A program made the position numbers and the translations under genes. From Roseibium algicola (GTDB taxonomy: Bacteria > Pseudomonadota > Alphaproteobacteria > Rhizobiales > Stappiaceae), in NCBI RefSeq assembly GCF_001999245.1, contig NZ_CP019630.1:1240001-1304000 (forward strand): 64,000 nt of DNA. Reading direction: 5' to 3'. The notes under the pieces were generated by a model that saw only the letters and a list, made by a program, of their open reading frames with translations, was not told where the DNA came from and made no database searches. Every line of letters starts with the position of its first letter. The stretch's first letter is position 1. Positions 16,616 through 25,916 of the stretch are shown in pieces.

Positions 16616-17878
16616 TTAGCCGTTGAACACATAAAGATGGAAGCCACCATAAATGGAGGAGCGGTCCTGACGGCCAAGCTCCAGGCTTTCCTCTTCCTCG
16701 TAGGTCCAGCGGTTCAGGATCTGGTCGGATACGCGGCCCGGCAGAAGGGTCGGTTCGGCAGCGGTGCGGAAGATGACCCGGGCACCTGGAAGCGCGGTCC
16801 GCGTTATCTCGGTCCAGAGTGCATTGAGCTGATGGTCTGTCATCCAGTCCTGGGCATCTAGCAGCACATAGGCGTCAAGCGTATTGTCCTGAACCGACTG
16901 AAGGTGTTCGGTAAAATTGCGATTGAGCACACGGACCCGGCCCGCACGCTGACGGATTTCCTCGAAATGCTCGCGCTTTAGGTATGGCGGCAAAGGCCCG
17001 GCCGGACCGGTGCTGTCCTGACTGCTTGGAGCATAGCCACGGCCGAAGGCCTGCCAGGCGAAATAGTTGTCCTGCATGGAGAAGTCGCAAGCGAGTTTCT
17101 CAAGCCGCTGACGCAGAACCGCGGACATGTCGCGTTCGGCACTGGCCGATACCAGGGCGTCATACTGTGCCGGCGGAATGCCGAGGCCGTAGAGCGACAT
17201 CTTCTTGGACGTAGCCCAGCGCACCAGACGCTTGTCGAACAGCGGTGCCAGTGCGGTATCGAAGAAAGTGCGCTGTTCTTCCAGCGACCTGGTCTTGACC
17301 ATGTGCTTCGGGTCGATGCCATAGAGCCTTGCGACCAGGTGTCCCGCGCCGATGCAATAGCCCAGCAGACCGTGATGATAGAGGTCGCGCGAGAACAGCG
17401 TGATCCTCTTGCGGCCCCAATTGGCCATGTCACGGCCTTCCCAGTAGGCGACCGTTTCAGGATCGAGCTTGTCTTTCAGGAACCGCTGATAGGCGGCAAC
17501 ATTGGCCTTTTCGTCTGCTTCGCCGAAGAACCTGTAGAAGATCTCGTAATTCGGCAGATGCTTGGCTGCCGCCAGTTTCAGCCGGCCCAGCGCCACATGT
17601 GCACGGTTGAGGTCCACCGCAGTGATCTCGGCCGGATTTGCCGTCAGGTAGGACATGACGTTGCAGCCGCCCGACGCGATGGTGATCATTCGGGAGTCCG
17701 GCGTCAGGCGAAGAGCCCTCATGTCCACATCCGGATCTTCCCAGATCTGCGGATAGACAAGGCCCTTGAAGGCGAATGTGAACAGGCGCTCGAGAAAACC
17801 GTCCTTGGAGGTGGCTTCGGAACGGTGAACCGCATTCTTGAGACGTTTCTTCGATGCGGTGAGCGTGCTCTGCGCCAT
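16616..17878 (-). CDS. btaA: BtaA: SAM:diacylglycerol 3-amino-3-carboxypropyl transferase
   Basis: A 420-residue DUF3419 protein with the family signatures YPQIWEDPDVDMRAL, TIASGGCNVMSYL and AVDLNRAHVALGRLKL. It transfers the aminocarboxypropyl group of SAM to diacylglycerol, the first step of betaine lipid synthesis. These phosphorus-free lipids replace phospholipids when phosphate is scarce. The ATG at 17878 has CGGGAG 6-7 bases upstream; a TTG start 27 bases earlier is less likely. btaB follows. No convincing Pho box was found upstream. Confidence 0.92.
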   Translation of the reverse strand: MAQSTLTASKKRLKNAVHRSEATSKDGFLERLFTFAFKGLVYPQIWEDPDVDMRALRLTPDSRMITIASGGCNVMSYLTANPAEITAVDLNRAHVALGRLKLAAAKHLPNYEIFYRFFGEADEKANVAAYQRFLKDKLDPETVAYWEGRDMANWGRKRITLFSRDLYHHGLLGYCIGAGHLVARLYGIDPKHMVKTRSLEEQRTFFDTALAPLFDKRLVRWATSKKMSLYGLGIPPAQYDALVSASAERDMSAVLRQRLEKLACDFSMQDNYFAWQAFGRGYAPSSQDSTGPAGPLPPYLKREHFEEIRQRAGRVRVLNRNFTEHLQSVQDNTLDAYVLLDAQDWMTDHQLNALWTEITRTALPGARVIFRTAAEPTLLPGRVSDQILNRWTYEEEESLELGRQDRSSIYGGFHLYVFNG

Positions 17879-18061
17879 GTCTTTCTCCCGAGTCACCTGC
17901 GCCAATAAACTGCCTTCCGATACGTGACGGACGCGACAGTTTGGTGACGTTTGCGGAGAATCGAGCCGTTATCCGGATAATAAACCGCCAGTGAAGACCT
18001 GCCTCGGCAGTCAGGAGCGTCTTCATCGATGGGAAGCCTTCCTCCCCGGCGGAAACGAAAC

Positions 18062-18088
18062 AAAAAAGCCCCCGCCGAAGCGGGGGCT
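18062..18088 (-). terminator. Intrinsic terminator after L,D-transpeptidase gene
   Basis: A 9-bp stem (AGCCCCCGC with GCGGGGGCT, 18067-18075 and 18080-18088) with a 4-base loop is followed on the minus strand by six T residues (18067-18062). It lies 34 bp past the stop of the transpeptidase gene and separates it from the btaAB promoter. Confidence 0.9.
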
Positions 18089-18121
18089 GTGTTTCCGTCC
18101 AGACCGTTGGGAGATCCGAAC

Positions 18122-19345
18122 CTAGCGCGTGATAACCACGAAGTCGGTGCCAAGACCCGTGTTGCGGGTGAAGTTTCGGTCCGTGACCGTCAGGGACGAA
18201 CCCGGGGTCAGCATCCTGGAAACTTCAAGCGCGACCTTCTTGGACATCTCGATCCGGTCGAGAACGTCCATCGACGCGCCACCGCGTTCACCTTCGGCAG
18301 ATACCGCCATCCACTCGACCGACGAGTCTCCTGGCTTGAAATCCATGGCAGTGAAAACGTGCGTTCCGATTTCCTGGTCGATATCCTTGATCGAGACAGG
18401 GGCGGAATAGACATCGCGGAACTTGCGACGGATCCGCAGCGTTGCATTCTTCGGCTCTTCGTATCCGGCATCGGCATGGATGCGGAACTCAAGCGCATTG
18501 GTCAGCTGACCGGTTACCGGCAGTTCGGCACCTTCCTGGTACAGGCTGATCGCTGCACGGGTCTTGCGGCCCATGACACCGTCTTCCGGACCGGCATTGA
18601 AGCCCATCTGGTTGAGCAGCTGTTGCAGCACCTGAATACGGCTTGGTGCTTTCTGTGGCGTGATGATCATCCGAAGAGGCTGATCGAAATAAGGATTTTC
18701 CGGCTGTACGGCCGGCAGATTAGCCTGCAGAGGCGCTTCCTGAATGGCACCACGCAGAGCTGGATCGGCTGCAATGGTCTCGTCCGTCAGGCTTGCGACC
18801 TCGGTTTCAGGCACATAGGGCTGCGGCAATACAGCGTGATGCACACCAAGCGGATTCGCCTCGCCCCGTGTCACGACAACATGCATGCCGCGCTCGGTCA
18901 TGCTGTAAAGCGATTGTGCGAAGGCCTTCGGAAGACGAATGCAACCGTGCGAAGCCGGATAGCCGGGCAACCTTCCCACATGCAGGGCAATACCCGACCA
19001 TGTCAGACGCTGCATGAATGGCATTGGCGCGTTGTCGTAGAGGTTGGAAAAGTGCTTGCGCCTCTTTTCCAGAATGGAAAACACACCGGTCGGTGTGCTG
19101 TGGCCGCGCTTCCCGGAGGAAATCGACGACACTTCGATCAGATCAAGGCCGCGATAGACCTTGATCTTCTGCTCGTCCAGCGACACCAGCATGTGCAATG
19201 GCGGTTCGCTTGCCACATCCGTTTCCGGAGCGGCGTCACGCGCGAATGCGGCCGACATGGCGGCGAACGAAATAACTGCGGCACCGGTCAAGTTGAGCAG
19301 CGAGCGCTTGTGCCTGCTCCGGCTATTCATTTCCAATGACAACAT
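18122..19345 (-). CDS. L,D-transpeptidase (YkuD) with peptidoglycan-binding domain
   Basis: A 407-residue exported enzyme. A signal-type N-terminus (LLNLTGAAVISFAAMSAAFA) is followed by a YkuD domain with GIALHVGRLPGYPASHGCIRLP, where H122 and nucleophile C135 sit. It makes 3-3 crosslinks or anchors proteins in peptidoglycan. A peptidoglycan_1-type repeat (IQVLQQLLNQMGFNAGPEDGVMGRKTRAAI) follows. The last about 120 residues form an extra domain I do not recognise. ATG 19345 has GGGGAG 7 bases upstream; ATG 19330 is an alternative. The gene stands alone with its own terminator. Confidence 0.87.
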   Translation of the reverse strand: MLSLEMNSRSRHKRSLLNLTGAAVISFAAMSAAFARDAAPETDVASEPPLHMLVSLDEQKIKVYRGLDLIEVSSISSGKRGHSTPTGVFSILEKRRKHFSNLYDNAPMPFMQRLTWSGIALHVGRLPGYPASHGCIRLPKAFAQSLYSMTERGMHVVVTRGEANPLGVHHAVLPQPYVPETEVASLTDETIAADPALRGAIQEAPLQANLPAVQPENPYFDQPLRMIITPQKAPSRIQVLQQLLNQMGFNAGPEDGVMGRKTRAAISLYQEGAELPVTGQLTNALEFRIHADAGYEEPKNATLRIRRKFRDVYSAPVSIKDIDQEIGTHVFTAMDFKPGDSSVEWMAVSAEGERGGASMDVLDRIEMSKKVALEVSRMLTPGSSLTVTDRNFTRNTGLGTDFVVITR

Positions 19346-19540
19346 CCCTGAGCTCCCCAACGCAAATACCCATAAAGCTCGATTAAAACTGTAACCAACA
19401 TCTGTGTAGATCGGGTTAGGAAACACGGTTACTTATTGGTTTCCTTCGACCTTTCAGCCGCAAAGTCGCACATTACCCAGCTCGCGGCTGTTATTCACAT
19501 CACATTTTGTACAGCTAGCAGCCACAACGTGAACGGGGCC

Positions 19541-19563
19541 TGAATGGGAAAACGGCCCATTCA
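19541..19563 (-). terminator. Possible weak terminator hairpin after dihydroorotase gene
   Basis: An 8-bp perfect stem TGAATGGG/CCCATTCA (19541-19548, 19556-19563) lies 31 bp past the minus-strand stop at 19594. The loop holds TTTT on that strand, but no U-run follows the stem, so termination efficiency is doubtful. Confidence 0.35.
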
Positions 19564-19593
19564 CGCCAACGGTTCCCGCAGGAGTGGCTTTTC

Positions 19594-20925
19594 TCAGGCT
19601 TTCAGTCCGTCCAGGAAACGGACAGGTTCGCCACGCGAAGGTGTCGTCAGCTCGCCGTCCCACATGACGCGCTGCCCGCGGACAACAGTCCCAACCGGCC
19701 AGCCGGTGACGTCCTTGCCGTCATAAGGTGTCCAGCCGCACTTGGAGGCAATCCACTCGTTGCGGATCGTTTCCTTGCGCTTCATGTCGACCACGGTGAA
19801 GTCGGCATCGTAGCCGACTGCGATCCGGCCCTTGAGCGCCGTCTGGAAAAGACGGGCCGGGCCTGCACTGGTCATGTCGACAAAACGCGCGAGGCTGAGG
19901 CGGCCTGCGTTGACATGATCCAGCATGATCGGAACCAGCGTCTGCACACCGGTCATTCCCGACGGGGACGCCGGATAGGGCTTCTGCTTTTCTTCCAGAA
20001 GATGCGGGGCATGATCGGAACCGAAGATGTCGAGAATGCCCTGCTGCAAGGCCCACCAGAGACGCTCCGAGTGGCGCGGTGCACGCACCGGCGGGTTCAT
20101 CTGAACCAGCGTACCCAGTCGGTGGTAGGCTTCGTCCGTCAATGTCAGGTGGTGCGGTGTCACCTCGATGGAGGCGACATCCTTGTGGTCGATCAGGAAA
20201 TCGACCTCCTCTGCCGTAGACAGATGCAGAATGTGGATCTTGGCGCCGGTTTCGCGCGCAATGCCCACAAGACGCTGGGTGCACTGAAGCGCTGCGATCT
20301 CGTCACGCCAGATCGGATGGGAGCTTGGGTCGCCTTCAACACGTTCTCCCTGACGTTCGCGCAGGCGGAACTCGTCCTCGGAGTGGAAGGCCGCCCGGCG
20401 GCGGGTTACGGACAGGATTTCCTTCACGCCCTGGTCGTCTTCCACCAGAAGGTCGCCGGTGGAAGACCCCATGAACACCTTGATGCCCGCTGCCGCCGGC
20501 AGTCGTTCCAGGTCAGGAATGTCCTTGACGTTATCCCGCGTACCGCCGACCCAGAAGGCAAAGTCGCAGTGCATGCGGTGGTGTCCGCGCCGCACCTTGT
20601 CGGCAAGGGCTGCCTCGGAAGTCGTCAGCGGATTGGTGTTCGGCATCTCGAAGACCGCGGTAACGCCGCCCATGACGGCAGCACGGGAACCGGATTCCAG
20701 GTCTTCCTTGTGGTCGAGACCGGGCTCGCGGAAATGCACCTGGGTGTCCATGACGCCCGGCAGGACATGCAGCCCCGTGCAATCGACCGTTTCGCCTGCC
20801 TGTGAAGCGTCGAAGGAGCCAATGCCGACAATCCGGCCGCCGCGAACAGCGACATCACGCTGCCCCTCGCCGTCCTGATTGACTACGGTTCCGCCCTTCA
20901 GGATCAGGTCATAGGTCGCGCTCAT
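19594..20925 (-). CDS. Dihydroorotase-like cyclic amidohydrolase
   Basis: A 443-residue amidohydrolase. The start at ATG 20925 gives MSATYDLILKGGTVV, normal for the family. Signatures are GVMDTQVHFREPG (59-69), VKVFMGSSTGDLL-type segment, HILHLST, VTPHHL and GSDHAPH. It is the dihydroorotase type annotated in Rhizobiales, closing carbamoyl-aspartate to dihydroorotate in pyrimidine synthesis. The usual HxH metal motif reads QVH here (Q62, H64), so one canonical zinc ligand is replaced. It could instead act on a related cyclic amide such as a hydantoin. It is monocistronic and divergent from YgfZ. Confidence 0.8.
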   Translation of the reverse strand: MSATYDLILKGGTVVNQDGEGQRDVAVRGGRIVGIGSFDASQAGETVDCTGLHVLPGVMDTQVHFREPGLDHKEDLESGSRAAVMGGVTAVFEMPNTNPLTTSEAALADKVRRGHHRMHCDFAFWVGGTRDNVKDIPDLERLPAAAGIKVFMGSSTGDLLVEDDQGVKEILSVTRRRAAFHSEDEFRLRERQGERVEGDPSSHPIWRDEIAALQCTQRLVGIARETGAKIHILHLSTAEEVDFLIDHKDVASIEVTPHHLTLTDEAYHRLGTLVQMNPPVRAPRHSERLWWALQQGILDIFGSDHAPHLLEEKQKPYPASPSGMTGVQTLVPIMLDHVNAGRLSLARFVDMTSAGPARLFQTALKGRIAVGYDADFTVVDMKRKETIRNEWIASKCGWTPYDGKDVTGWPVGTVVRGQRVMWDGELTTPSRGEPVRFLDGLKA

Positions 20926-21108
20926 GTGGCTCCTCCGCGTTAATTCGGGTCTATCGGCAGGTCGGTTTAACGGGCTTATACGCGGCCCGGCGGCAAAGGA
21001 CCAGACAGGGGCCGACAGATTCAGAACCTTGCCCACGGTGGGGAAAGCGCCTATGTGGCACTCAAGTGAAACTGGCCAGTCAACCTGTCTGAATCAGTCA
21101 TCCGTTCC

Positions 21109-22035
21109 ATGGAGCCTGCCGTGTCGACCCTGTCCTATGCCCACCTGTCCGACCGCTCGTTGATCCGCGTTGGCGGTGCCGAGGCACAGCATTTCCTGCA
21201 AAACCTGGTGACGGCAGATATCGACGGCATGACGGAAGGTGGCGCTCGCGCAGGTGCCCTGCTGACGCCCCAGGGCAAGATCCTGTTCGATTTCCTGATT
21301 TACCGCGTCGAAACCGGGTATCTGCTGGATGCCCCCTCAGAAACGGCAGCCGACCTTCTGAAACGGCTGACATTCTATCGGCTGCGGGCAAAGGTGGAAC
21401 TGGAACTGCTGCCGGAAGACATCGGTGTGATTGCGGTTTGGGATGACGCCTCGGAAGCGGGCAACGCTTTGAACCTTGGTCCGGAGGCAGCCCTGGCCTG
21501 CGTCACGGATCCGCGGCTGCCAGCGCTCGGGATGCGTATTTCCGGTTCAGTGGCTGATCTTTCCGCAATGCTCGACGGTTCCCCCGCGGACGTTGCAGCC
21601 TATGATCTTCACCGCATTTCAAAAGGCGTGCCGGAAGGTCTGAAAGACTACGACTACTCGGATATTTTCCCTCACGATGCCGATCTGGATCAGCTTGGCG
21701 GTGTCTCCTTTTCCAAGGGATGTTACGTCGGTCAGGAAGTGGTTTCGCGCATGCAGCACCGGGGCAGCGCCCGCAAGCGGTTCGTTCAGATCGAAAGCGG
21801 CGCGATGCTCCCCGAAAAGGGCGCCGATATCATGGCCGGCGGCAAATCCGTCGGGGCGCTCGGGTCCAGTGCCGGTACCGGCGACAGCGCTGTGGGCCTT
21901 GCCCTGCTCCGTCTTGACAAGGTAGCCCAAGCCAAGGACAACGGCATCCCTCTGCAATGCGGTGACGCGGAGATTCTGGTCAAGGTGCCCGACTGGGCAT
22001 CGTTTTCCTTGCCGGAGCCCAGCACCGCGGACTGA
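21109..22035 (+). CDS. YgfZ/GcvT-like folate-binding Fe-S assembly factor
   Basis: A 308-residue protein with the YgfZ signature KGCYVGQEVVSRMQHRG (K203, C205, E210). YgfZ (IBA57 family) uses tetrahydrofolate and helps build or repair iron-sulfur clusters in the cytoplasm. The ATG at 21109 is used; a GTG 12 bases on is possible. It heads a same-strand set with the HD hydrolase 23 bp downstream. The gene is divergent from the dihydroorotase-like gene. Confidence 0.9.
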   Translation: MEPAVSTLSYAHLSDRSLIRVGGAEAQHFLQNLVTADIDGMTEGGARAGALLTPQGKILFDFLIYRVETGYLLDAPSETAADLLKRLTFYRLRAKVELELLPEDIGVIAVWDDASEAGNALNLGPEAALACVTDPRLPALGMRISGSVADLSAMLDGSPADVAAYDLHRISKGVPEGLKDYDYSDIFPHDADLDQLGGVSFSKGCYVGQEVVSRMQHRGSARKRFVQIESGAMLPEKGADIMAGGKSVGALGSSAGTGDSAVGLALLRLDKVAQAKDNGIPLQCGDAEILVKVPDWASFSLPEPSTAD

Positions 22036-22058
22036 AACCGCGAGATCTTTGAGGACCG

Positions 22059-22721
22059 ATGGCCTCTGCCCGAACCGACCAGCCCCCGCGCGCCTGGCAG
22101 CGCATGTTGTCCGGCAGACGGCTCAATCTTCTGGACCCCTCACCGCTCGACGTCGAGATCTCCGACATCGCTCATGGCCTTGCCCGTGTCGCCCGCTGGA
22201 ACGGACAGACCTATGGCAACCATGCCTTCTCGGTCGCGGAACATTCGCTGATCGTAGAAGACATCGCCATGATGCTGAAACCGGACCTGCCGCCGCACTG
22301 GCGCCTGGCTGTTCTGCTGCATGATGCGCCGGAATATGTCATCGGCGACATGATATCTCCCTTCAAGTCCGTCATCGGTGAAGCCTACAAGGGGGTGGAA
22401 TCCCGCCTGCAGGGGGCAATCCACTTGCGGTTCGGTCTGCCCGCGGCAATTCCCGTGGCCGTGAAGAAGCTCGCAAAGCGCGCCGACATCATCTGTGCCT
22501 ATTTCGAGGCTGTGGAACTGGCCGGTTTCGACGAAGACGAAGCTGCCAAGATTTTCGGCAAGCCACGTGGTTTTCCGCTCGATGCGAACGGCAAGTTGCG
22601 TTACGGCCTTGAGCCTCTGCCGGTGAAATCTGCCCAGGAAATGTTCATGCAGCGCTTTGAAGAGATCGAAGCCCTGCGCGAAGCTGGGAACAACCCGAAA
22701 AGCAGACAAGCTAACGGGTGA
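22059..22721 (+). CDS. HD-domain hydrolase (YfbR-like)
   Basis: A 220-residue HD phosphohydrolase with the pattern H55, H62, H88-D89 (NHAFSVAEHSLIV and VLLHDAPEYVIGD), as in YfbR-type 5'-deoxynucleotidases and other small HD enzymes. A metal-dependent nucleotide or phosphate-ester hydrolysis is expected; the substrate is not defined. It lies 23 bp after YgfZ and 54 bp before the phosphatase gene, so it is probably co-transcribed. Confidence 0.87.
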   Translation: MASARTDQPPRAWQRMLSGRRLNLLDPSPLDVEISDIAHGLARVARWNGQTYGNHAFSVAEHSLIVEDIAMMLKPDLPPHWRLAVLLHDAPEYVIGDMISPFKSVIGEAYKGVESRLQGAIHLRFGLPAAIPVAVKKLAKRADIICAYFEAVELAGFDEDEAAKIFGKPRGFPLDANGKLRYGLEPLPVKSAQEMFMQRFEEIEALREAGNNPKSRQANG

Positions 22722-22775
22722 CCTTGCCCACGAATGACCCTAGTTTATTGACGGATACGAAGAACCGGTTCTGTC

Positions 22776-23282
22776 ATGCTGCACGTTTGTTCCTTGTCTA
22801 AATTGCCCGAAACGGTGGTCTCCACCGGCGCGAAATCCGTGATCACCCTGATCAACGCCGAAATGAGCGTGCCGACACCCGTCGGTATCTTGCCGGAACG
22901 CCATCTGTTTCTTGCCTTCAACGACATTGTAACGCCGGTGAAGGGGCTGGTTCCGGCCAGTGAAAGGCAAGTGGAGGCTTTTCTGTCCTTCGTGAGATCC
23001 TGGGACCGGCAGGAACCGCTGGTGATACACTGCTGGGCCGGCATCAGCCGCTCGACGGCCGGTGCCTATGTGGCAGCTTGTGCGCTCAACCCGAATGCGG
23101 ATGAATACGATCTTGCGAAGATCCTTCGGACACGGTCGCCGTCGGCCACACCGAACGCCCGGATTGTTGCGATGGGCGACAAGATCCTCGGCCGTGATGG
23201 CCGCATGATCGACGCCATCCGGGGCATCGGCCGCGGTGCAAATGCCTTTGAAGGCAACCCCTTTGTCATGCCGATCGACTGA
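22776..23282 (+). CDS. Tyrosine/dual-specificity protein phosphatase-like
   Basis: A 168-residue cysteine phosphatase. The P-loop is HCWAGISRSTA (H85, nucleophile C86, R92), matching the CX5R signature, and D50 in LAFNDI is a candidate general acid. Bacterial proteins of this type dephosphorylate proteins, lipids or nucleotides. It ends 20 bp before the NadQ gene, so the four genes from YgfZ to NadQ may form one transcript. Confidence 0.88.
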   Translation: MLHVCSLSKLPETVVSTGAKSVITLINAEMSVPTPVGILPERHLFLAFNDIVTPVKGLVPASERQVEAFLSFVRSWDRQEPLVIHCWAGISRSTAGAYVAACALNPNADEYDLAKILRTRSPSATPNARIVAMGDKILGRDGRMIDAIRGIGRGANAFEGNPFVMPID

Positions 23283-23302
23283 CGACCAACCACGGAGACG
23301 CA

Positions 23303-24346
23303 ATGCCCCACCGGCAAGCCAATATTGAAATCGGATTGAATGCCGTCATCGTATCGGTTGCCGGAGGCCTGCCCCAGATCGTTCACGTGAACGATGCGAA
23401 GGAGGCCAGTACACAGACAGGCCAGAAAACCGGAGCAGAGAGCGGCACGAATGCGCCGGGTGAGGCAACACTCGACAGCCTTCCGTTTGGTCCATTCGAC
23501 CCGATCCGTCACCGCACCTTCGAAATCGGCCTGCGTTCCTGGGTGGAAAACCAGACCGCGCTGAGGTTGGGATATGTCGAACAGCTTTACACTTTCGGCG
23601 ACCGTGGCCGGCACCGGGTCTTCGGTGATGAAGGACCGCATGTGGTTTCGGTCGGATATCTGGCTTTGACACGTCAAACCCCGGATTCGGAAAGCATGCT
23701 CCTGCGGCACGATTCGGCATGGCGTTCCTGGTACGACTATTTCCCCTGGGAAGACTGGCGCACCGGACGTCCCGAGGTCCTGGATCGGGACATTCTGCCG
23801 GCTCTCGACGCCTGGTCCAGCGAACCGCCGCCTTCGGGTGAGCCGCCCAAACCACTTGGGCGTCAGGAACGGGTGCGGCTTGCCTTTGGCACCGGCGGGA
23901 CTTCCTGGGATGAAGAAAGGGCGCTGGAGCGGTTCGAACTTCTTTATGAGGCTGGCCTCGTCGAAGAAGCCCGGACCGATGGACGGCCCGCGGCCCTGCG
24001 GCGGTCAAACCTGCCTTTTCTCGGCGCGTCGATGCGCTTCGACCATCGCCGGGTGCTGGCGACAGCCATTTCCCGGTTGCGCGGCAAGTTGAAATACCGA
24101 CCGGTGATCTTCGAACTGATGCCGGAGACCTTCACGCTCACCGAGCTTCAAACCTCAGTCGAGGCCATTTCGGGACGCCATCTGCATAAGCAGAATTTCC
24201 GCCGCCTGGTAGAAAACGCCGACCTTGTTGAACCGACCGGTGCAACGTCGACCGCGACCGGGGGCCGCCCGGCCGCCCTGTTCCGGTTCCGCCATCAATT
24301 GTTGAGCGAACGGCCTGCCCCCGGGCTTCGTGTAGGCGGACGCTGA
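23303..24346 (+). CDS. nadQ: NadQ-type regulator of NAD synthesis (COG4111)
   Basis: A 347-residue protein with an N-terminal Nudix-like domain lacking a recognisable Nudix box (starts RQANIEIGLNAVIVSVAGG) and a C-terminal winged helix near residues 260-330 (FTLTELQTSVEAISGRHLHKQNFRRLVENADLV). This arrangement resembles the alphaproteobacterial NAD regulator NadQ, which represses nadABC. A nadA-nadB-nadC operon with a palindrome in its promoter is present 15 kb away. The Nudix fold probably senses an NAD-related nucleotide. The assignment is by architecture and memory of the family. Confidence 0.75.
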   Translation: MPHRQANIEIGLNAVIVSVAGGLPQIVHVNDAKEASTQTGQKTGAESGTNAPGEATLDSLPFGPFDPIRHRTFEIGLRSWVENQTALRLGYVEQLYTFGDRGRHRVFGDEGPHVVSVGYLALTRQTPDSESMLLRHDSAWRSWYDYFPWEDWRTGRPEVLDRDILPALDAWSSEPPPSGEPPKPLGRQERVRLAFGTGGTSWDEERALERFELLYEAGLVEEARTDGRPAALRRSNLPFLGASMRFDHRRVLATAISRLRGKLKYRPVIFELMPETFTLTELQTSVEAISGRHLHKQNFRRLVENADLVEPTGATSTATGGRPAALFRFRHQLLSERPAPGLRVGGR

Positions 24347-24581
24347 CGGCTTTCTGCGATTTTTTTCGACACGGCCATTAAAGTTAAGTCCTTAGTAATA
24401 TTAACCATAACTCCTCCTATCGACGCGAAAACTTCCACGATTTTCCACGAATTCCAGTCTTATTAACGCTCTTTCAAGGTTAAGCAGACATCTTCAATTT
24501 CAGCGTCGTTGTTTACACAGCGTTCACGCTGTTCGTCCGGCGTTTTCGGGACGATGTGTAACGAGTTGGAGTTGGCTGCGT

Positions 24582-25829
24582 ATGTCTGGCCTTAAGTCCC
24601 GCAACGGAAAGCGGTTTTCTTCTAAAGTGACACAAGATTTCGGCCCGGTCCGTGCGCGTATGCGCCGGCTCAAATATGTTCTTGTTGCCTGCCCACTGGT
24701 CTGGCTCGGTATCGGCGGATCGGTTGGAAACCAGGACATCTTTTCGCTCGTCAACTCACGCAAGGCGGAATCGCCGCGCTGGATGATGTATCTCGAGCCA
24801 GCGAATTTCACGACGAAGGTTGCACCGAAACTGGCGCTCGGCACGACGCCGGTACCCGACCATATCTCTGCACCGATCCTGACACTGACGTCGGCAGATG
24901 AGGATTTCGAGGCCAAGCCACTCGTCGGTTTTGAAGAGGTCGCCATGAACGCCAGGCCGACCGAAGTGCCCGATACGATCCTCACCAACAGCACCGCCAA
25001 AAGCGACCGCCTGATCACGATGGCGCCGGACCGCCAGATGGTCGACAGGGCAGCCGGCAATCTCTACGCCATGTCGAGCCTGATCTCGACGGAGAAGAAA
25101 CACGAGGATCTGCCGCGCGTCGCCTTCGTCAAGGCGCAGCCGCTCAACTCCCAGGAAACCAGCATGCTCGCCAGCAACGGCAAGGATGGTTTCCCGGAAG
25201 GTGGGCCGCTGGACCTGCAAAAGGTCATGATGGCTCGCAATGCCGCTGCCGCCAGCTTCTCCCTCGTTTCCGCCTACGCTCCTGAAAGCGTGAAGGAAAC
25301 CAAGGAACCCTTCGACGCGCTGTTCGGCGCTGCCATGTACGAGCAGGAGCTGCCGCCGCCGGAAGATCCCGACAACCCGCATTGGTGGGCGCAAAAGCCG
25401 CTGCCGTTGTCCGTTGGAGACAAGAAAGAACAGCGCTGCCTTGCCGAGGCCATCTACTTCGAAGCTCGCGGTGAAAGCGAAGATGGCCAGGTGGCCGTCG
25501 CACAGGTCGTGTTGAACCGGGTCAAGAACCCGGCCTACCCGGACAGCATCTGCGGCGTCGTTTACCAGAACCGCCACAAACGCAACCGCTGCCAGTTCTC
25601 CTTTGCCTGCGATGGTATCAAGGATCGCATTTCCAGCCCGACCGCCTGGGCAACGGCCCAGAAGCTGGCAAGGGATGTCGCTGACGGCAAGCGCTATTCG
25701 AAGATGGTCGACGCTTCGACCCACTATCATGCGACCTACGTCAACCCGCGGTGGGCGAAATCCATGGCAAAACGCGGCAAAGTCGGCCTGCACATCTTTT
25801 ACAAGACCTACGCCGGCGGCTGGAACTGA
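24582..25829 (+). CDS. SleB-type cell wall hydrolase
   Basis: A 415-residue protein with one N-terminal membrane segment ([18 protein letters not shown], about 32-50), a long low-similarity linker and a C-terminal Hydrolase_2 (SleB) domain from about 285. The domain holds [13 protein letters not shown] with the catalytic Glu, [13 protein letters not shown], and the family Cys pairs in SICGVVYQ and CQFSFACDG. SleB domains cleave peptidoglycan glycan strands; in alphaproteobacteria they act in growth or division rather than germination. The 235-bp upstream gap is AT-rich, with a 10-bp tandem TTCCACGA(A/T)T and several TTAA motifs but no gene. Confidence 0.87.
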   Translation: MSGLKSRNGKRFSSKVTQDFGPVRARMRRLKYVLVACPLVWLGIGGSVGNQDIFSLVNSRKAESPRWMMYLEPANFTTKVAPKLALGTTPVPDHISAPILTLTSADEDFEAKPLVGFEEVAMNARPTEVPDTILTNSTAKSDRLITMAPDRQMVDRAAGNLYAMSSLISTEKKHEDLPRVAFVKAQPLNSQETSMLASNGKDGFPEGGPLDLQKVMMARNAAAASFSLVSAYAPESVKETKEPFDALFGAAMYEQELPPPEDPDNPHWWAQKPLPLSVGDKKEQRCLAEAIYFEARGESEDGQVAVAQVVLNRVKNPAYPDSICGVVYQNRHKRNRCQFSFACDGIKDRISSPTAWATAQKLARDVADGKRYSKMVDASTHYHATYVNPRWAKSMAKRGKVGLHIFYKTYAGGWN

Positions 25830-25875
25830 TCCTGCCGCCCGGGGCCTTCTCCACGTCCTTCTTCGGCCTGCTCGC

Positions 25876-25903
25876 GCCACAGGCATCCTCAGACGCCTGT
25901 GGC
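25876..25903 (+). terminator. Hairpin terminator between convergent genes
   Basis: A 9-bp perfect stem GCCACAGGC/GCCTGTGGC (25876-25884 and 25895-25903) with a 10-base loop lies 47 bp after the hydrolase stop and 13 bp before the convergent membrane gene. It is followed on the plus strand only by a broken pyrimidine run, so termination is moderate. Confidence 0.55.
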
Positions 25904-25916
25904 CCGTCCTTTCCCG

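Noticed and set aside
17933..17951. Pho box upstream of btaA
   Set aside because: Half sites CGTCAC and CTGTCG are 12 bases apart instead of 11 and several positions deviate.
24347..24581. CtrA binding site upstream of the SleB gene
   Set aside because: TTAA motifs are present but none are spaced by 7 bases as the CtrA consensus requires.
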